DNA of 64,000 nt from Aegilops tauschii subsp. strangulata (GCF_002575655.3 NC_053036.3:648603387-648667386), one strand, 5' to 3'; counted from the first letter of the stretch, positions 24,136-36,280 are shown. Notes: a model not told the origin generated them from the letters alone. Made by a program: numbers and translations.

Positions 24136-24469
24136 CTTTTAACTTGGTAAATTTGGGTGGCCTCAAGAGAGTTTGTCGATCGGGTAGGGGCGCGGCGGGA
24201 GGGGGTAGGAGACCGACATCATTTTTTTCTAGGGTTTGGGTGTCCTCGAGAGTTTTGGTCGAGCGAGAGGGCCGGGGGGTGCTCCCGTGGTATAAGTTAT
24301 CACGGTCGAGAGGGGGTATATATATCGACCGCCCCTCATGTCGAAGTTATCCGGGAGGGGGTTATATCGACAACGACGACATACATACATGGGAAAATAA
24401 TGTTATCGGGGAGGGGGTATATCGACCCCCCTCGTGTTGAAGTTATCAAGATAGAAGAGAAGAAGAAAA

Positions 24470-24960
24470 AATAGAATTTTCTTCTTTTTTCATCTTCTTA
24501 TTTATTTCACCTCTTCTTCTCCTTTCTTCCTCTTCTTATTTTCCTTTTTCCTCTCCTTCTTTTTCTTCTTCTTCCTTCTTCCTAGCTAGATATATAAAAC
24601 TTTTCTAAAAATGTAACTTTTGCATATATATAAAACTTTTCTAAAAATATGCATATATAAAACTTTTTCTTCTTCTTCTCCTTCTTCCTTCTCGCTTCCT
24701 TCTTCCTAAATATATAAAACTTTTCTAAAAATGAAACTAACCTAAAATGTACTAAATCAGAGAACATATATAGATAAAACTTTTCTAAAAATCTAACTTT
24801 TGCATATATGAACATATACAGAGAACATACATACATATATACATTTTTATAAAAAAGCAAAAAACAAATCATCATATATATGAACAAAAAATCTGAAAAA
24901 ACAGGACATATAATCATATATACACACATACATATACTCACACATATACATATAATCTAG
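24470..24960. repeat. Pyrimidine tract and ATATAAAACTTTTCTAAAAATG repeats
   Basis: A C/T-rich tract (24475-24580) is followed by four or five copies of ATATAAAACTTTTCTAAAAA over 24589-24790, then AT-rich dinucleotide text. No gene. It corresponds to the leader low-complexity block of CACTA 1. Confidence 0.6.
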
Positions 24961-24989
24961 AAAAAAAACATCATATAAATGTGGGAAAA

Positions 24990-25260
24990 AACAGGGAGGA
25001 AGGGGGCGGCGCCGGCCTGACCAACGTGGTCGGGGCAGGGGCAGAGGCGACGGCTGCGTGGTCGGGGCGGGGCAGGGGCGACGACGGCGTGGTCGGGCCG
25101 GGGCAGGGGCGACGGCGGCGTGGGCGGGGCGGGGCGACGGCGGCGTGGTCGGGAGAGGGGCGGCGGCGTCGACGGGGCAGAGGGCGGCGACGGCGTCGAC
25201 GGGGCGAGCTCGGGCAGCCTGGCGGCGTCGTCGGGGCGGGGCAACTGCAGAGATGAGTGT
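24990..25260. repeat. GC-rich minisatellite-like block of CACTA 2
   Basis: GGGGCAGGGGCGACGGCGGCG-like units (GGGCGACGGC core) repeat imperfectly, mirroring 2200-2510 of CACTA 1. Open frames here are compositional. Confidence 0.6.
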
Positions 25261-25269
25261 GAAAAACGC

Positions 25270-25640
25270 AAAGTGTTTTCTTATATACCAAGGGCATTAG
25301 TACCGGTTCATGCCACCAACCGGAACCAATGCCCCCTTTAGTACCGGTTGGTGCCACCAACCGGGACCAAATGTCTCTTTTCAGCAGCCCAAAGGGCGAG
25401 AAGCGGCGGCCTTTGGTCCCGGTTGGAGGCACCAACCGGTACTAAAGGGCGGCATTGGTTCCGGTTGGTGGCACGAACCGGTACCAATGCCACCCTTTTA
25501 GTCCCGGTTGGTGCCACCAACCGAGACTAAAGGCCGCGCACAACGGCGTGGTGGTGGGAGTTTAGTCCCACCTCGCTAGTTGAGAGGGCGCGCAGTGGTT
25601 TATAAGCCCCACTGCCGCACCCCTCTCGAACTCCTCTCTA
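25270..25640. promoter_or_regulatory. Internal divergent-TATA module with hairpins (CACTA 2)
   Basis: Palindromes GGTTGGTGCCACCAACC, GGTTGGAGGCACCAACC and relatives lie at 25303-25520. One TATA-like box faces left toward ORF2 (TATATAAG on minus, 25278-25285). One faces right toward the 337-bp array (TTTATAAG, 25599-25606). Position, order and orientation match the module at 1770-2160, so it has been retained in both elements. Confidence 0.6.
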
Positions 25641-25913
25641 TTGCAGGCTTACGGGCCTAATTGTCACTGCTATGCCAGATGGGCCTACTCGGCCTTCTGC
25701 GGGCCTGAATCCTGGCACATTGATGGGTTTCTAGTCGTATTCAGGCCGTGGTGGCCTAGTAGGTGGCAAATTGTTTTCCCAGTTTTTTGTTTTCTTTTTT
25801 GCTTTTTTTGTTTTGTTTCTAGTTACAACAAAATACTTATTTATTTCATTTCATTTTATTTTGTTTCTAATTACTTATTTATTTTATTTTATGATAATTC
25901 TTTTTGCTATTAA
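25641..25913 (+). other. Short conserved open frame beside the outward TATA box
   Basis: An ATG 35 nt after the rightward TATA starts MQAYGPN, then WAYSAFCGPESW and FLVVFRPWWPSRW, then a hydrophobic Phe-rich tail. CACTA 1 has the equivalent frame on the opposite strand from 1770 (MQAYGPN, WAYWAFCGPESW, FLVVFTPWWPSRW). Similarity may only reflect shared DNA, and the predicted leader is almost absent. The family is not known to me. Confidence 0.3.
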
Positions 25914-26289
25914 AGTTTCTAACAAAAAAAGTTCTTTATGAAAATTCTATTTGATTTTAATGATTTTGAATAGAAAATACTTTGATAATTTTAGTTGCAT
26001 GAATTTTATATAATTTTAGTAGAGGTTGCTTATAATGTTTTGAACAGAAAATACTTTGATAATTTTAGTTTCATAAATTTCATTTATTTTATTAAAGTTT
26101 ATTTTATTTTATTTTATTTTGTTTCTACTTATATATTTTATTATAGTTTATATTATTTTGTTTCTAATTACTCATTTATTTTATTTTATGATAATTCTTT
26201 TTGCTATTAAAGTTTATAACAAAAAAGTTGCTTATGAAAATTCATTTTGCTTTTAATGATTTTGAATAGAATATACTTTGATAATTCAT

Positions 26290-29200
26290 CATTTCACCCA
26301 CATAGCATGTGCAAGAAAAGTACAGCGGGTTACGCGAAAAACTGGATGAACTTCGTGTACAAAATGGAAAATCTCTTTCGAAGTATCAGGGTTTAATACG
26401 GAAACTCGTCTGTTACAAAGGGATTTTATTTTTTGAACTTATTTGAAGTCCATAGTTTTTCTGTGTTCAAAATGCACCATTCAAAGCCACATCATCAATT
26501 TTCAACCCTTTCTGACTTCATTTGTTATTTTTCATGCATTTACTGATTATTTTGAGCTATATGACCCTGAAATTGAAAAAACATTTCAAATGAACTCTGA
26601 AAAGGTTGAAAGTTGGCATGGTATCATCATTTTACCCACATAGCATGTGCAAGAAAGTAGAGAGGGTTACGACAAAAATTGGATGCACTTCGTGTACAAA
26701 ACAGACAATCTCTTTCGAAGTATCAGGGTTTCATACGGAAACTCGTCTGTTACAAAGGGATTTCATTTTTTTGAACTTATTTGAAGTCCATAGTTTTTAT
26801 GTGTCCAAAATGCACCATTCAAAGCCACATCATCAATTTTCAACCCTTTCTGACTTCATTTGTTATTTTTCATGCATTTACTGATTATTTTGAGCTATAT
26901 GACCCTGAAATTGAAAAACATTTCAAATGAACTCTAAAAAGGTTGAAAGTTGGCATGGTATCATCATTTGACCCACATAGCATGTGCAAGAAAGTAGAGA
27001 GGGTTACGACAAAAATTGGATGCACTTCGTGTACAAAACAGACAATCTCTTTCGAAGTATCAGGGTTTCATACGGAAACTCGTCTGTTACAAAGGGATTT
27101 CATTTTTTTGAACTTATTTGAAGTCCATAGTTTTTATGTGTCCAAAATGCACCATTCAAAGCCACATCATCAATTTTCAACCCTTTCTGACTTCATTTAT
27201 TATTTTTCATGCATTTACTGATTATTTTGAGCTATATGACCCTGAAATTGAAAAACACTACAAATGAACTCTAAAAAGGTTGAAAGTTGGCATGGTATCA
27301 TCATTTGACCCACATAGCATGTGCAAGAAAGTAGAGAGGGTTACGACAAAAATTGGATGCACTTCGTGTACAAAACAGACAATCTCTTTCGAAGTATCAG
27401 GGTTTCATACGGAAACTCGTCTATTACAAAGAGATTTCATTTTCTTGAACTTATTTGAAGTCCACAGTTTTTCTGTGTTCAAAATGCTTCAAAGCCACAT
27501 CATCAATTTTCAACCCTTTCTGACTTCATTTGTTATTTTTCATGCATTTACTGATTATTTTGAGCTATATGACCCTGAAATTGAAAAACATTTCAAATGA
27601 ACTCTGAAAAGGTTAAAAGTTGGCATGGTATCATCATTTGACCCACATAGCATGTGCAAGAAAGTAGAGAGGGTTACGACAAAAATTAGATGGACTTCGT
27701 GTACAAAACAGACATTCTCTTTCGAAGTATCAGGGTTTCATACGGAAACTCGTCTGTTACAAAGGGATTTCATTTTCTTGAACTTATTTGAAGTCCATAG
27801 TTTTTATGTGTTCAAAATGCACCATTCAAAGCCACATCATCAATTTTCAACCCTTTCTGACTTCATTTGTTATTTTTCATGCATTTACTGATTATTTTGA
27901 GCTATATGACCCTGAAATTGAAAAACATTTCAAATGAACTCTGAAAAGGTTGAAAGTTGGCACGATATCATCATTTGACCCACATAGGATGTGCAAGAAA
28001 GTAGAGAGGGTTACGACCAAAATTGGATGCACTTCGTGTACAAAACAGACAATCTCTTTCGAAGTATCAGGGTTTCATACGGAAACTCATCTGTTACAAA
28101 GGGATTTCATTTTTTTGAACTTATTTTAACTCCATAGTTTTTCTGTGTTCAAAATGCACCATTCAAAGCCACATCATCAATTTTCAACCCTTTCCGACTT
28201 CATTTGTTATTTTTCATGCATTTACTGATTATTTTGAGCTATATGACCCTGAAATTGAAAAACATTTCAAATGAACTCTGAAAAGGTTGAAAGTTGGCAT
28301 GGTATCATCATTTGACCCACATAGCATGTGCAAGAAAGTAGAGAGGGTTACGACAAAAATTAGATGGACTTCGTGTACAAAACAGACAATCTCTTTCGAA
28401 GTATCAGGGTTTCATACGGAAACCCGTCTGTTACAAAGGGATTTCATTTTCTTGAACTTATTTGAAGTCCATAGTTTTTATGTGTTCAAAATGCACCATT
28501 CAAAGCCACATCATCAATTTTCAACCCTTTCTGACTTCATTTGTTATTTTTCATGCATTTACTGATTATTTTGAGCTATATGACCCTGAAATTGAAAAAC
28601 ATTTCAAATGAACTCTGAAACGGTTGAAAGTTGGCACGGTATCATCATTTGACCCACATAGCATGTGCAACAAAGTAGAGAGGGTTACGACAAAAATTGG
28701 ATGCACTTCGTGTACAAAACAGACAATCTCTTTCGAAGTATCAGGGTTTCATACGGAAACTCGTCTGTTACAAAGGGATTTTATTTTTTTGAACTTATTT
28801 TAACTCCATAGTTTTTCTGTGTTCAAAATGCACCATTCAAAGCCACATCATCAATTTTCAACCCTTTCCGACTTCATTTGTTATTTTTCATGCATTTACT
28901 GATTATTTTGAGCTATATGACCCTGAAATTGAAAAACATTTCAAATGAACTCTGAAAAGGTTGAAAGTTGGCATGGTATCATCATTTGACCCACATAGTA
29001 TGTGCAATAAAGTAGAGAGGGTTACGACAAAAATTGGATGCATTTCGTGTACAAAACAGACAATCTCTTTCGAAGTATCAGGGTTTCATACGGAAACTCG
29101 TCTGTTACAAAGGGATTTCATTTTTTTGAACTTATTTGAACTCCATAGTTTTTCTGTGTTCAAAATGCACCATCGAAAGCCACATCATCAATTGTCAACC

Positions 29201-29290
29201 CTTTCTGACTTCATTTGTTATTTTTCATGCATTTACTAATTTTTTTCAGCTATAGGACCCTGCAATTGAAAAGCACTACAAATGAACATG
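26290..29290 (+). repeat. 337-bp tandem array, nine units, inside CACTA 2
   Basis: The anchor TGTTACAAAGGGATT (one unit reads TATTACAAAGAGATT) recurs at 26411, 26748, 27085, 27422, 27755, 28092, 28429, 28766 and 29103. Spacing is 337 bp throughout except one of 333. Units 5 and 7 share TTAGATGGACTTCG, and units 6 and 8 share ACTTATTTTAACTCC and CCTTTCCGACTT, so a 674-bp dimer has been duplicated. Every unit holds a ~92-codon open frame as a by-product of the repeat; these are not annotated as genes. Confidence 0.95.
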
Positions 29291-29409
29291 GATAGATAAG
29301 TGACCAAATTAATAGTAGTTCATCATCACATTAAAACCAAAGTACATACATAGTTCAAATTGAACAACATATAGCTCTCCAGAGCATCTAGTTAAACCAT
29401 ACATTGAAA

Positions 29410-29855
29410 CTATGTAAAACCTTTCAATGCAACAACAAATGCGATCATAATCACAACTAAGGTAACAATTGATCCAACGGCATAATGATACCAAGCCCCG
29501 GTATGAATGGCATATTTTCTAATCTTTCTAATTTTCAACCGCATTGCATCCATCTTGATCTTGTGATCATCGACGACATCCGCAACATGCAACTCCAATA
29601 TCATCTCCTCCTCCTCAATTTTTTTATTTTTTCCTTCAAGTAATTGTTTTCTTCTTCAACTAAATTTAATCTCTCGACAATAGGGTCAGTTGGAATTTCT
29701 GGTTCAACCACCTCCTACATAAATAAAATCTATGTCATGTTGGTCGGCATAATTGTCATAAACAATAAATGAACCAAATAGTTATAAAAAGATAATATAT
29801 ACCACATCCGAATCATAGACAGGACGAGGGCCGACGGGGGCGGATACCAGAACCA
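29410..29855 (-). pseudogene. Small CACTA 5' gene: coiled-coil plus one membrane segment
   Basis: Exon 1 (about 29852-29807) reads MVLVSAPVGPRPVYDSDV and ends at a GT donor. Exon 2 (about 29715-29410) reads EVVEPEIPTDPIVERLNLVE with Lys/Glu heptads, then MILELHVADVVDDHKIKM, and ends in a hydrophobic segment (GSIVTLVVIMIAFVVALK) before the stop. A run of A and T near 29625 appears to lack one A, shifting the frame between LKEKIKK and MILELH. The frame is therefore broken here, though such proteins are common beside grass CACTA transposases. The function is unknown. It is the first gene after the 5' terminus at 30488. Confidence 0.5.
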
Positions 29856-30239
29856 TCGCACTATATAATAACAAGGAATAATAAAAGTAAGAAAATTAGA
29901 CAAGTATCTATCTGAAGTAAGAATTTTATTCTTTCAGAAAGAAGATAAGAACAAGAGGCTCACCACGGTGGTGCCGGCGACGAGATCGGCGCGGGCGATC
30001 GACGGCGGTGAAGACGGGGACGGGACGTGACAGACCGCTAAACCTAAAAAAATCTCGGGGAAAATGGAGCTCGGAGGTCGACTTTCGAGAGAAGAAATAT
30101 TAACTAGTGTGGCTCGGACATTTCATCGAACACCTCATGTGCATAGGAGGTGAGCTAGAGCACCCAAATGCCCTCCCCTCGCCGGCCAGCAAAAAACAGA
30201 GCAACATGGAGTGCTCTGCTCGCCGACGATGGGCTATAT

Positions 30240-30488
30240 ATAGGCAACTCATTTGTCCCGGTTCGTGGCTGGAATCGGGACCAATGGATGTGGAGGCCCA
30301 TTGGTCCCGGTTCGTGCCTAGAACCGGGACAAATGGGTCCAGACGAACCGGGACCAAAGCCCACGAGGCCCCGGCCGGCCACCTGGGCTCACGAACCGGG
30401 ACGAATGCACCCATTGGTCCCGGTTCGTATAAGAACCGGGACTAATGGGCTGGCCAGGCCCGAACGAAAGCCCCTTTTTCTACTAGTG
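30240..30488. repeat. 5' terminus and subterminal palindromes of CACTA 2
   Basis: Read on the minus strand, the element begins CACTAGTAGAAAAAGGGG at 30488. Palindromes on CCCGGTTCGT and AACCGGGAC occur at about 30257, 30307, 30341, 30394 and 30418. Confidence 0.9.
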
Positions 30489-31274
30489 AGACTACACTTT
30501 TTCCCCTATATGTTGCTTTTCCGCAAGATTTTCCATTCTTAAATTTGATTTTGGCTCCTTGTACGTTTTATAACACAAATCACACAGTTTGAATTTGTAG
30601 AGCTTAGTTGAGTTGGTATTAATTTATTGCATGGCATGGTGAAAAACAATGTTACACACCACATCAACCCATGACCATATGTGATTTACATTTTAAAGGC
30701 CATCTTCAATCATGGGGAAGTTGGGCATGCGTTTTATGTGATTTATTTGGGTCCAGAGAAAACAGGCCCAAAACTTGATCTAATTTTGGCTGTCATTCAA
30801 AAAGATGACATACATACACTTGGCCTTGGAGTCAAATCGCCCCTGAGTTCTCTTTATTTCAGTTGGTTGAGCAGATAAAAGATTGTGTTTTGGATAGCTC
30901 ACAGCCAGCATATATAGACAGTCTATGATGTACATTAATGTTAACAATGTTCTTTTGAGAATGGATGTACTTGATAACAAATAGTTAGCCGTGTGAACCA
31001 TGAAACAAAACATCAGACATTATTTATACTTTTAAACAAGGTAAATACAACAATTGCATGTGACTTTGTAGTAGTGGTTAACAAAAAACGGCCACAACTG
31101 CATCTAAACACTAGTACAGTAGGCTCCATTGCAAGTGTGGAATCTAGCTAGATTCTGGAGACTACTAGGAGATGTCTGCACTTTGTAAACGACACTCCAA
31201 CTGCTTAATTAATATGGGTATTTGTGTAGGGGCATGTTGATTCAATGTACAAGCCAAGAAGTAACTATGGTCTT
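30489..31274. other. Spacer between CACTA 2 and RBL-C
   Basis: No gene or element recognised. It includes the 3' flank of RBL-C. Confidence 0.4.
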
Positions 31275-33332
31275 CTAACTGTTCGTGAACCAAACAAGGG
31301 GTGCCCTATCTTGGAATGCCTCCCGTGCATACGGCCCAGCATGCTTCTTCCAATGTGGACCTACAAACCATTCGACTGCCGCTCCCCCAAGCAAGCCTCC
31401 CAACTGCACGATGCAAATCAATCCAGGTAAGCTAATAAAGCATTTTGTTATTTTTTGTTGCCAAATGATGAAATCAATTGTGTCGAGAGTTCATTAGGAG
31501 ACCTACATGTCCACAGTTGTCAATGTCGTGCTTTAAGAAGAGGCCAATTGCCTGCATGCCAAACAAAACATATGAAATCCCTCTACAGACGGAATGCAAC
31601 ATTTTTCTTGGCAAAAACAGTAACAAATTAAGATAAAAATAAAACGAGTAAAGGCTTAAATCAGTATACGGACCAGATTAATGAGAACCACAAGTGCAAT
31701 ATCCACTAGAGTTTCATTTGCCTTGTCCACAAACTCCCGGTGCCTCCACATATAAACTGCTTTTGCACCAATCTGATCATCAAGATAAAGGTTCAACCAT
31801 GATCAATGGTGAATAAGTCCTAAATAAATTCATTAGGGATGTAAGGTAAATGGACATACCAATCCACAAATAGCACCGGATGCACCAATAGAACGCGCGG
31901 GGTTAAACCAGTAACTCATCAGCGAACCTGTTACATAGTTTGTTAGTTACTATACCATTGAAAAGGCTCGCACACATTCCATTAATTTTGTCAACAAAAT
32001 ATGAGTAAGATACAACAGAAATCCTACCATTGAAAATTTCTCTTGAATGGGAATCTAATGATATACATTTTATGGACACAACTCATATTTTCTTGACCAG
32101 ATTAACGATCAAAGTGTTTCCTCAGAAATGTGTGCGAGCCTTCTAAATTAGAACGGAGGGAGTAAGAAAATGCAGACCTGATAATGCCGAGGTGCAATAA
32201 ATAGCTAGGAATCTTCTAGTTCCGGTAACCTCTTCCACCATAGGCCCAAGCTCCTCCAAAGCGCGATTGTTATTCTGCATCACCCCGTAGTATATATGAT
32301 GATAGCTAGCAAGTCAGCGATCGCTTTTAATTCGGTAGAACTGAAAACCGAAAACAGGACCATCGAACACGTACAGCAAAGTGAGTAAAATCCTTATGAA
32401 GAACGGCTGCTGTTGCCAGACGCCATATCTCCCCCTTTTTTATCAAGTCGTTGTTCTGCGATCCATGGTGAAATGATCGTCACATTAGTTTAGCATTAAT
32501 TAATTAGTTACTTAATATATACCCCGCAAAAAAATAGTTACTGAATATATAGATTTAGAGATAAATATAGGTGCACTGTAATTTATTTTTCAACCGATAT
32601 AGAGGGCTTGCACGTACCTTAGCTCCCAGCATACATAGCTTTCGTTTTGTTGCTACGTCCACCAGGTGAACCCTTGGGCGCAAGCAAGCAAAACACAAAA
32701 AGATCAATAAATGCACAGATTATATAAAGAAGCTGGGTACTTTGACCCTACATAAATTCTAATGGAGGGAAACCAAACGATGCATGGTGCATGCATTGGC
32801 TCACGTACGTACAGGAAATTGATGGCGATAAGAGCGTCGGTGCAGTTCCTCTTGTCCTTGTTGCTTCCATGGTTATTTGGCCCCATTGGCGGCGATTCCT
32901 TGTCTGACTTCTTGTTGGCAGTGAGAAGGCCGGCGGCGGAGAAGGACGCGGCGGAGATCACGTTCCCAACGATGAGGCGGCCGAGTGGCTTTGACTTGGA
33001 AGACGACCACGAATGGGCATGTGATCCTCCTCCAAACCACCGCCTGCCGTTGGCTGCTACTCTCGGCGGCAACATGACATGAAGATGATGCCGCACCTCC
33101 TACGCATGCCAACCGCGCGGGAACATAAGAAGATGAAAGATCGAGCTCGAAAGTAAGATACCTTTTTTTTGCTAATTTACAAAAGCTATGGCGTAGGCTT
33201 TGCAGTTTGGGGAACTGCACGTACCAGCGGCGAGCGATGGTGGAGACCGCCAGCGCCGGCGAGGCGAGGAAGCGCCGGAGAAGGAGGAGCCCGGCGGAAG
33301 GTGCGGAGCCGGAGCAGCAACCGTGACGCCAT
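31275..33332 (-). CDS. RBL: Rhomboid-like intramembrane serine protease with canonical GASG motif (RBL-C)
   Basis: Nine exons join in frame to 322 residues: 33332-33225, 33099-32813, 32672-32618, 32455-32375, 32274-32178, 31927-31860, 31772-31674, 31551-31507, 31403-31275. Exon sizes 2-8 equal those of RBL-B. The serine motif is the standard IGASGAICGL (Ser226), and the His is in IDNCGH (His280) before LGGLLGG. The Trp usual in that motif is Cys, and the exon 4 motif is VLHKDFTHFAN instead of FLHGG-type. The last exon stops early (TNS then TAG), giving a C-terminal tail 20 residues shorter than in A and B. The intron 7 donor is GTCCGT. Exon 1 is Arg/Pro-rich, like a transit peptide. This is the paralogue most likely to keep rhomboid protease activity. 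Confidence 0.8.
31962..32163. mobile_element. Degenerate Stowaway-like MITE in intron 5 of RBL-C
   Basis: The right end is AGAACGGAGGGAGTA. AAGGCTCGCACACATT (31965) and AATGTGTGCGAGCCTT (about 32126) form inverted arms that continue as AAAATATGAGT and ACTCATATTTT. The left CTCCCTCCGT terminus is missing. Confidence 0.6.
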
Positions 33333-33954
33333 GGGCGCAAGATCGTTTCGAACTTTCGATCGTACTAGCAGGTCGGCCTTTTTCGTTTTGATCGTTACGA
33401 TGGAGATTGTGTAGGTCGCTCCGGCTTTGCCTTCTTGGGGATCGGAGGAGGAGTCATGGACTCGATCATCGTGATCAATGCGGAGACCGGCCGGGATTAT
33501 GATTCAGATAAAGGTTCGGACTGACTGTTTCCAACATGATTCCGGCCGTGTCAGTCCGATCGAGGAAGAGGGAAACAAAAAGTTCTCCATATTCTAACAG
33601 GAAAGGAGATTGTGCCATGGTCTGAATAGGCCGGACGTGCAGAATGCCCCACAGAAAAACATTTCTAACGCCTTTTGGATAACAGTTTGTCTAATTCGCA
33701 TCTAGATATTTTATAAGGATGTTACATCTAAGCTCCCATAAATAACGCAGCAACAAGGGACAAAAAAAAATAGTTAAGACAAAAAAACCACAAACATAGT
33801 GAACATCAGGTTAGATGTGACATGTCCTAGACAGACCCTTTGGATATCAACTGAAATATGTAAAATATTATTCTGAAGTTGAGTGAATTAACTGAAATAT
33901 GTGCTAAATGATTTCTAATTGATTCACACATGATTGAATAGTTTTCTTTTAACA
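33333..33954. other. Upstream region of RBL-C
   Basis: GC-rich near the gene, then AT-rich. No second gene or clear element. Confidence 0.4.
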
Positions 33955-34915
33955 TAGTACAAACGTAGATGCTCATACATACACACACACACTCACCCTA
34001 TGAACGCACGCATGCATACCTTACCCGTATGAACACCTCTGAGAGACTGAGCCGACACATTATCTTGAGATACTCAGCCAATCTCAGAAGCGTCCAGGGA
34101 AAGAGCGCTCGTACCGAGCTGCCGCTAGGGTTCCTCCTGCTTCCCGCCGGCGCCGGCGCCTGTCTGCCTCGTCTCCTGTAGCCTTAGGACCATGGAGGCG
34201 TGGTGGATCTCGGCCCTTGCGGGCGGGAGGGCTTCGTTTTTTGATGTTTTTCTAAGTTTTCTTAGGGTATGTGTCTTGCTCAGATAGATGAGGCGGCGGC
34301 GGCCCTCTGAAGATAGAATAAGGTTCTCCCTGCCTAGCCCCTATCCGGTGGTGCTTCTCATGTCATCGGAGGGCGTGTGGAGGTTTGTTTCCGGCGGATC
34401 TCACTGGATTCGGTCGGCATTTGTCTACGTGGATCCACGTGGATTCGGTACTTGTTCCTATGTGTTCATGTGTCTACAAGTTGGATCCTTCCAATTTGGA
34501 TCCACGTGGATGCACTGTTTCTATAGGGCCTTAGCACGACGAGTTCCCGACTGTCTACTACAAGATGTTTTGTCCAGCTCCAGGGAGGGAGGGGAGATGA
34601 CGGTAGCATGCCTCCAGCTCAGTTCGGTGCTTGTAGTCGTCGCTAGGTGGTCTACGGGTCTGGATGTAACTTTTATTATTTCTTGTATCCGTTGTACTAT
34701 CATGATTGATGATGAATATATTTTTTCACTAAAAAAAGATTGGCGAAGTCGCCATAGATGTCTTCATATTCAATGGGACCATTGAGCGCGCATCTCCGGA
34801 AGGCCTGAAATATATTCAGAAAATGCGGGCATTAATGTCAAGTCTAGGACTTAAACGCTGGTTGGTTGAGGATAGCACTGTCCACCTAACCATCCAATCA
34901 CTTGTTGGTTCACAA
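33955..34915. repeat. Dispersed repeat split by a LINE-like retroposon
   Basis: 33966-34090 (CACACTCACCCTATGAACGC, GAGAGACTGAGCCG) and 34739-34915 (GATTGGCGAAGTCGCC, TCTCCGGAAGGCCTGAAAT) look like the two halves of one dispersed Triticeae repeat. Between them, about 34095-34738, is GC-rich DNA starting near CTAGGGTTCCTCCTGC and ending in TGATGATGAATATA with an A-rich end, which suggests a LINE-derived, internally deleted retroposon. The recognition is from memory of wheat repeats. Confidence 0.4.
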
Positions 34916-36150
34916 ATATGATTGAATAGTTGATATTTTTAAAAACTCAAAAGTTTACATTCCAACTTCAAACTATTTGTCCAATTCAATTGAAAAAAGT
35001 CATATTTTTTATATTCGGTTGAAGCAAGTAAACAATTTCTGTTTGGAAATTGTGTAAAACCCTTAAAATGTATGTGAAATATTTTTTGAAATTAAATTAT
35101 TTTACCTACAATTCAAAAAAAAAATCAAAAACACATTCAACATATATTTACAGTTATTATAGTCAATTTGGGATTTTTAATACATATTTAAGTTTTATTC
35201 TAAAACATTTAAACAACAAAATTATAACTAACCCAAAAATGGTTGTGTTAAAATTCTTCCAAAATTGAGTGAAATAGCTAATGTTGCGCAAACTGTTTCC
35301 TGAAATTGAGTGAAGAAATTGAAATGTATGTGATTTTTATGAAATTAAATGATTTAGTTAGATTTCAATCAATTTTAGAACACACTTAAAAACTATTTTC
35401 AAATATAACACTCAATTTTAGAATATATTTAGCACATGTTTCATGTCCTCAAATATAATGGAAACAACTAAATTAGATATGGTTTAAAATGTCTTACATG
35501 TCATGGTTTCAATCAAATGAAAGGTATGAAAGTGATGTGTGTATTTATAAGTTATTCTTGATTTTTTGAAAGATTTTTGAAATTATGAAGTTGATTGAAA
35601 TACATGAAGTTTGTGTGGAACTTTTTCCACAATTGAATGATATAATTGAAATGTATGTGTGACATATTTCAAGAAAATTGAAAATTCCGGTTCTATTTTT
35701 TTATTAATTTCAGAAAACATCTAGCACCTACTTCCAGTTTTGTACACAATTTAAGTGCTTACTTATAAATTTTATTGAAATACGAGTCAAGTAATTGAAG
35801 TTTCTTTCAAAGTTTGGATTTGTATCATATTTTAGTCAATTCATAAATAAGCACTAAAAATTATTGAAGTGATTTAGATATGTGTGAAATGTGTTTGCAG
35901 CTTTTTTCCGAAGTTGTAATATTTTATTTATAAGATAACATTTTTCAAACAATATTTAACACATACTCCATTTTAAATATATGATTGAAACCTTAAAATT
36001 GTAATTATTATAAAATATATTCAAGATTGGTCTTGTTCTATATGTCTTGTCGTCATAAATTAAAGTATGTAAAACTTTCGAAACTAAATTTTAGTTAGAA
36101 TGTCAATCATCTAAAATATCCCTAATAAGAAAAGGTATGCCTTTTTGCAT
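34916..36150. other. AT-rich region, no gene seen
   Basis: AAATGTATGTGA-like and AATTGAGTGAA phrases recur loosely (35065, 35315, 35650), suggesting an old degenerate repeat. No coding signature. Confidence 0.5.
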
Positions 36151-36177
36151 GGAGAGAGAGAGAGAGAGAGAGAGAGT
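36151..36177. repeat. (GA)n microsatellite
   Basis: An uninterrupted GA dinucleotide run of about 13 units. Confidence 0.95.
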
Positions 36178-36280
36178 TTGGGAGGTTGCATGCAGTCGTT
36201 TCTGTCTCTACGTGATCCCTAATCCCCACTTTACAAAAGCTAACACGTCTTTGCATGTGTAGCAACCGTGCGATAGACTA

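Larger units (their letters stand above)
19743..30488 (-). mobile_element. CACTA transposon 2 (minus strand), TNP2 lost, 3' end truncated
   Basis: Reading on the minus strand from 30488, the element starts CACTAGTAGAAAAAGGGG, has CCCGGTTC-type palindromes to 30245, a small coiled-coil/membrane gene, nine 337-bp repeats, the divergent promoter module, and ORF2. It stops near 19743, where about 280 bp of 3' terminus seen in copies 1 and 3 is missing. No TNP2 sequence is found between the small gene and the repeat array, where copy 1 has TNP2 upstream of its repeats. It is therefore non-autonomous. Confidence 0.85.

Noticed and set aside
26606..29239. Series of near-identical 88-106-codon open frames
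   Set aside because: They recur once per 337-bp unit because the repeat lacks stops in one frame. There is no start context, domain or independent support.
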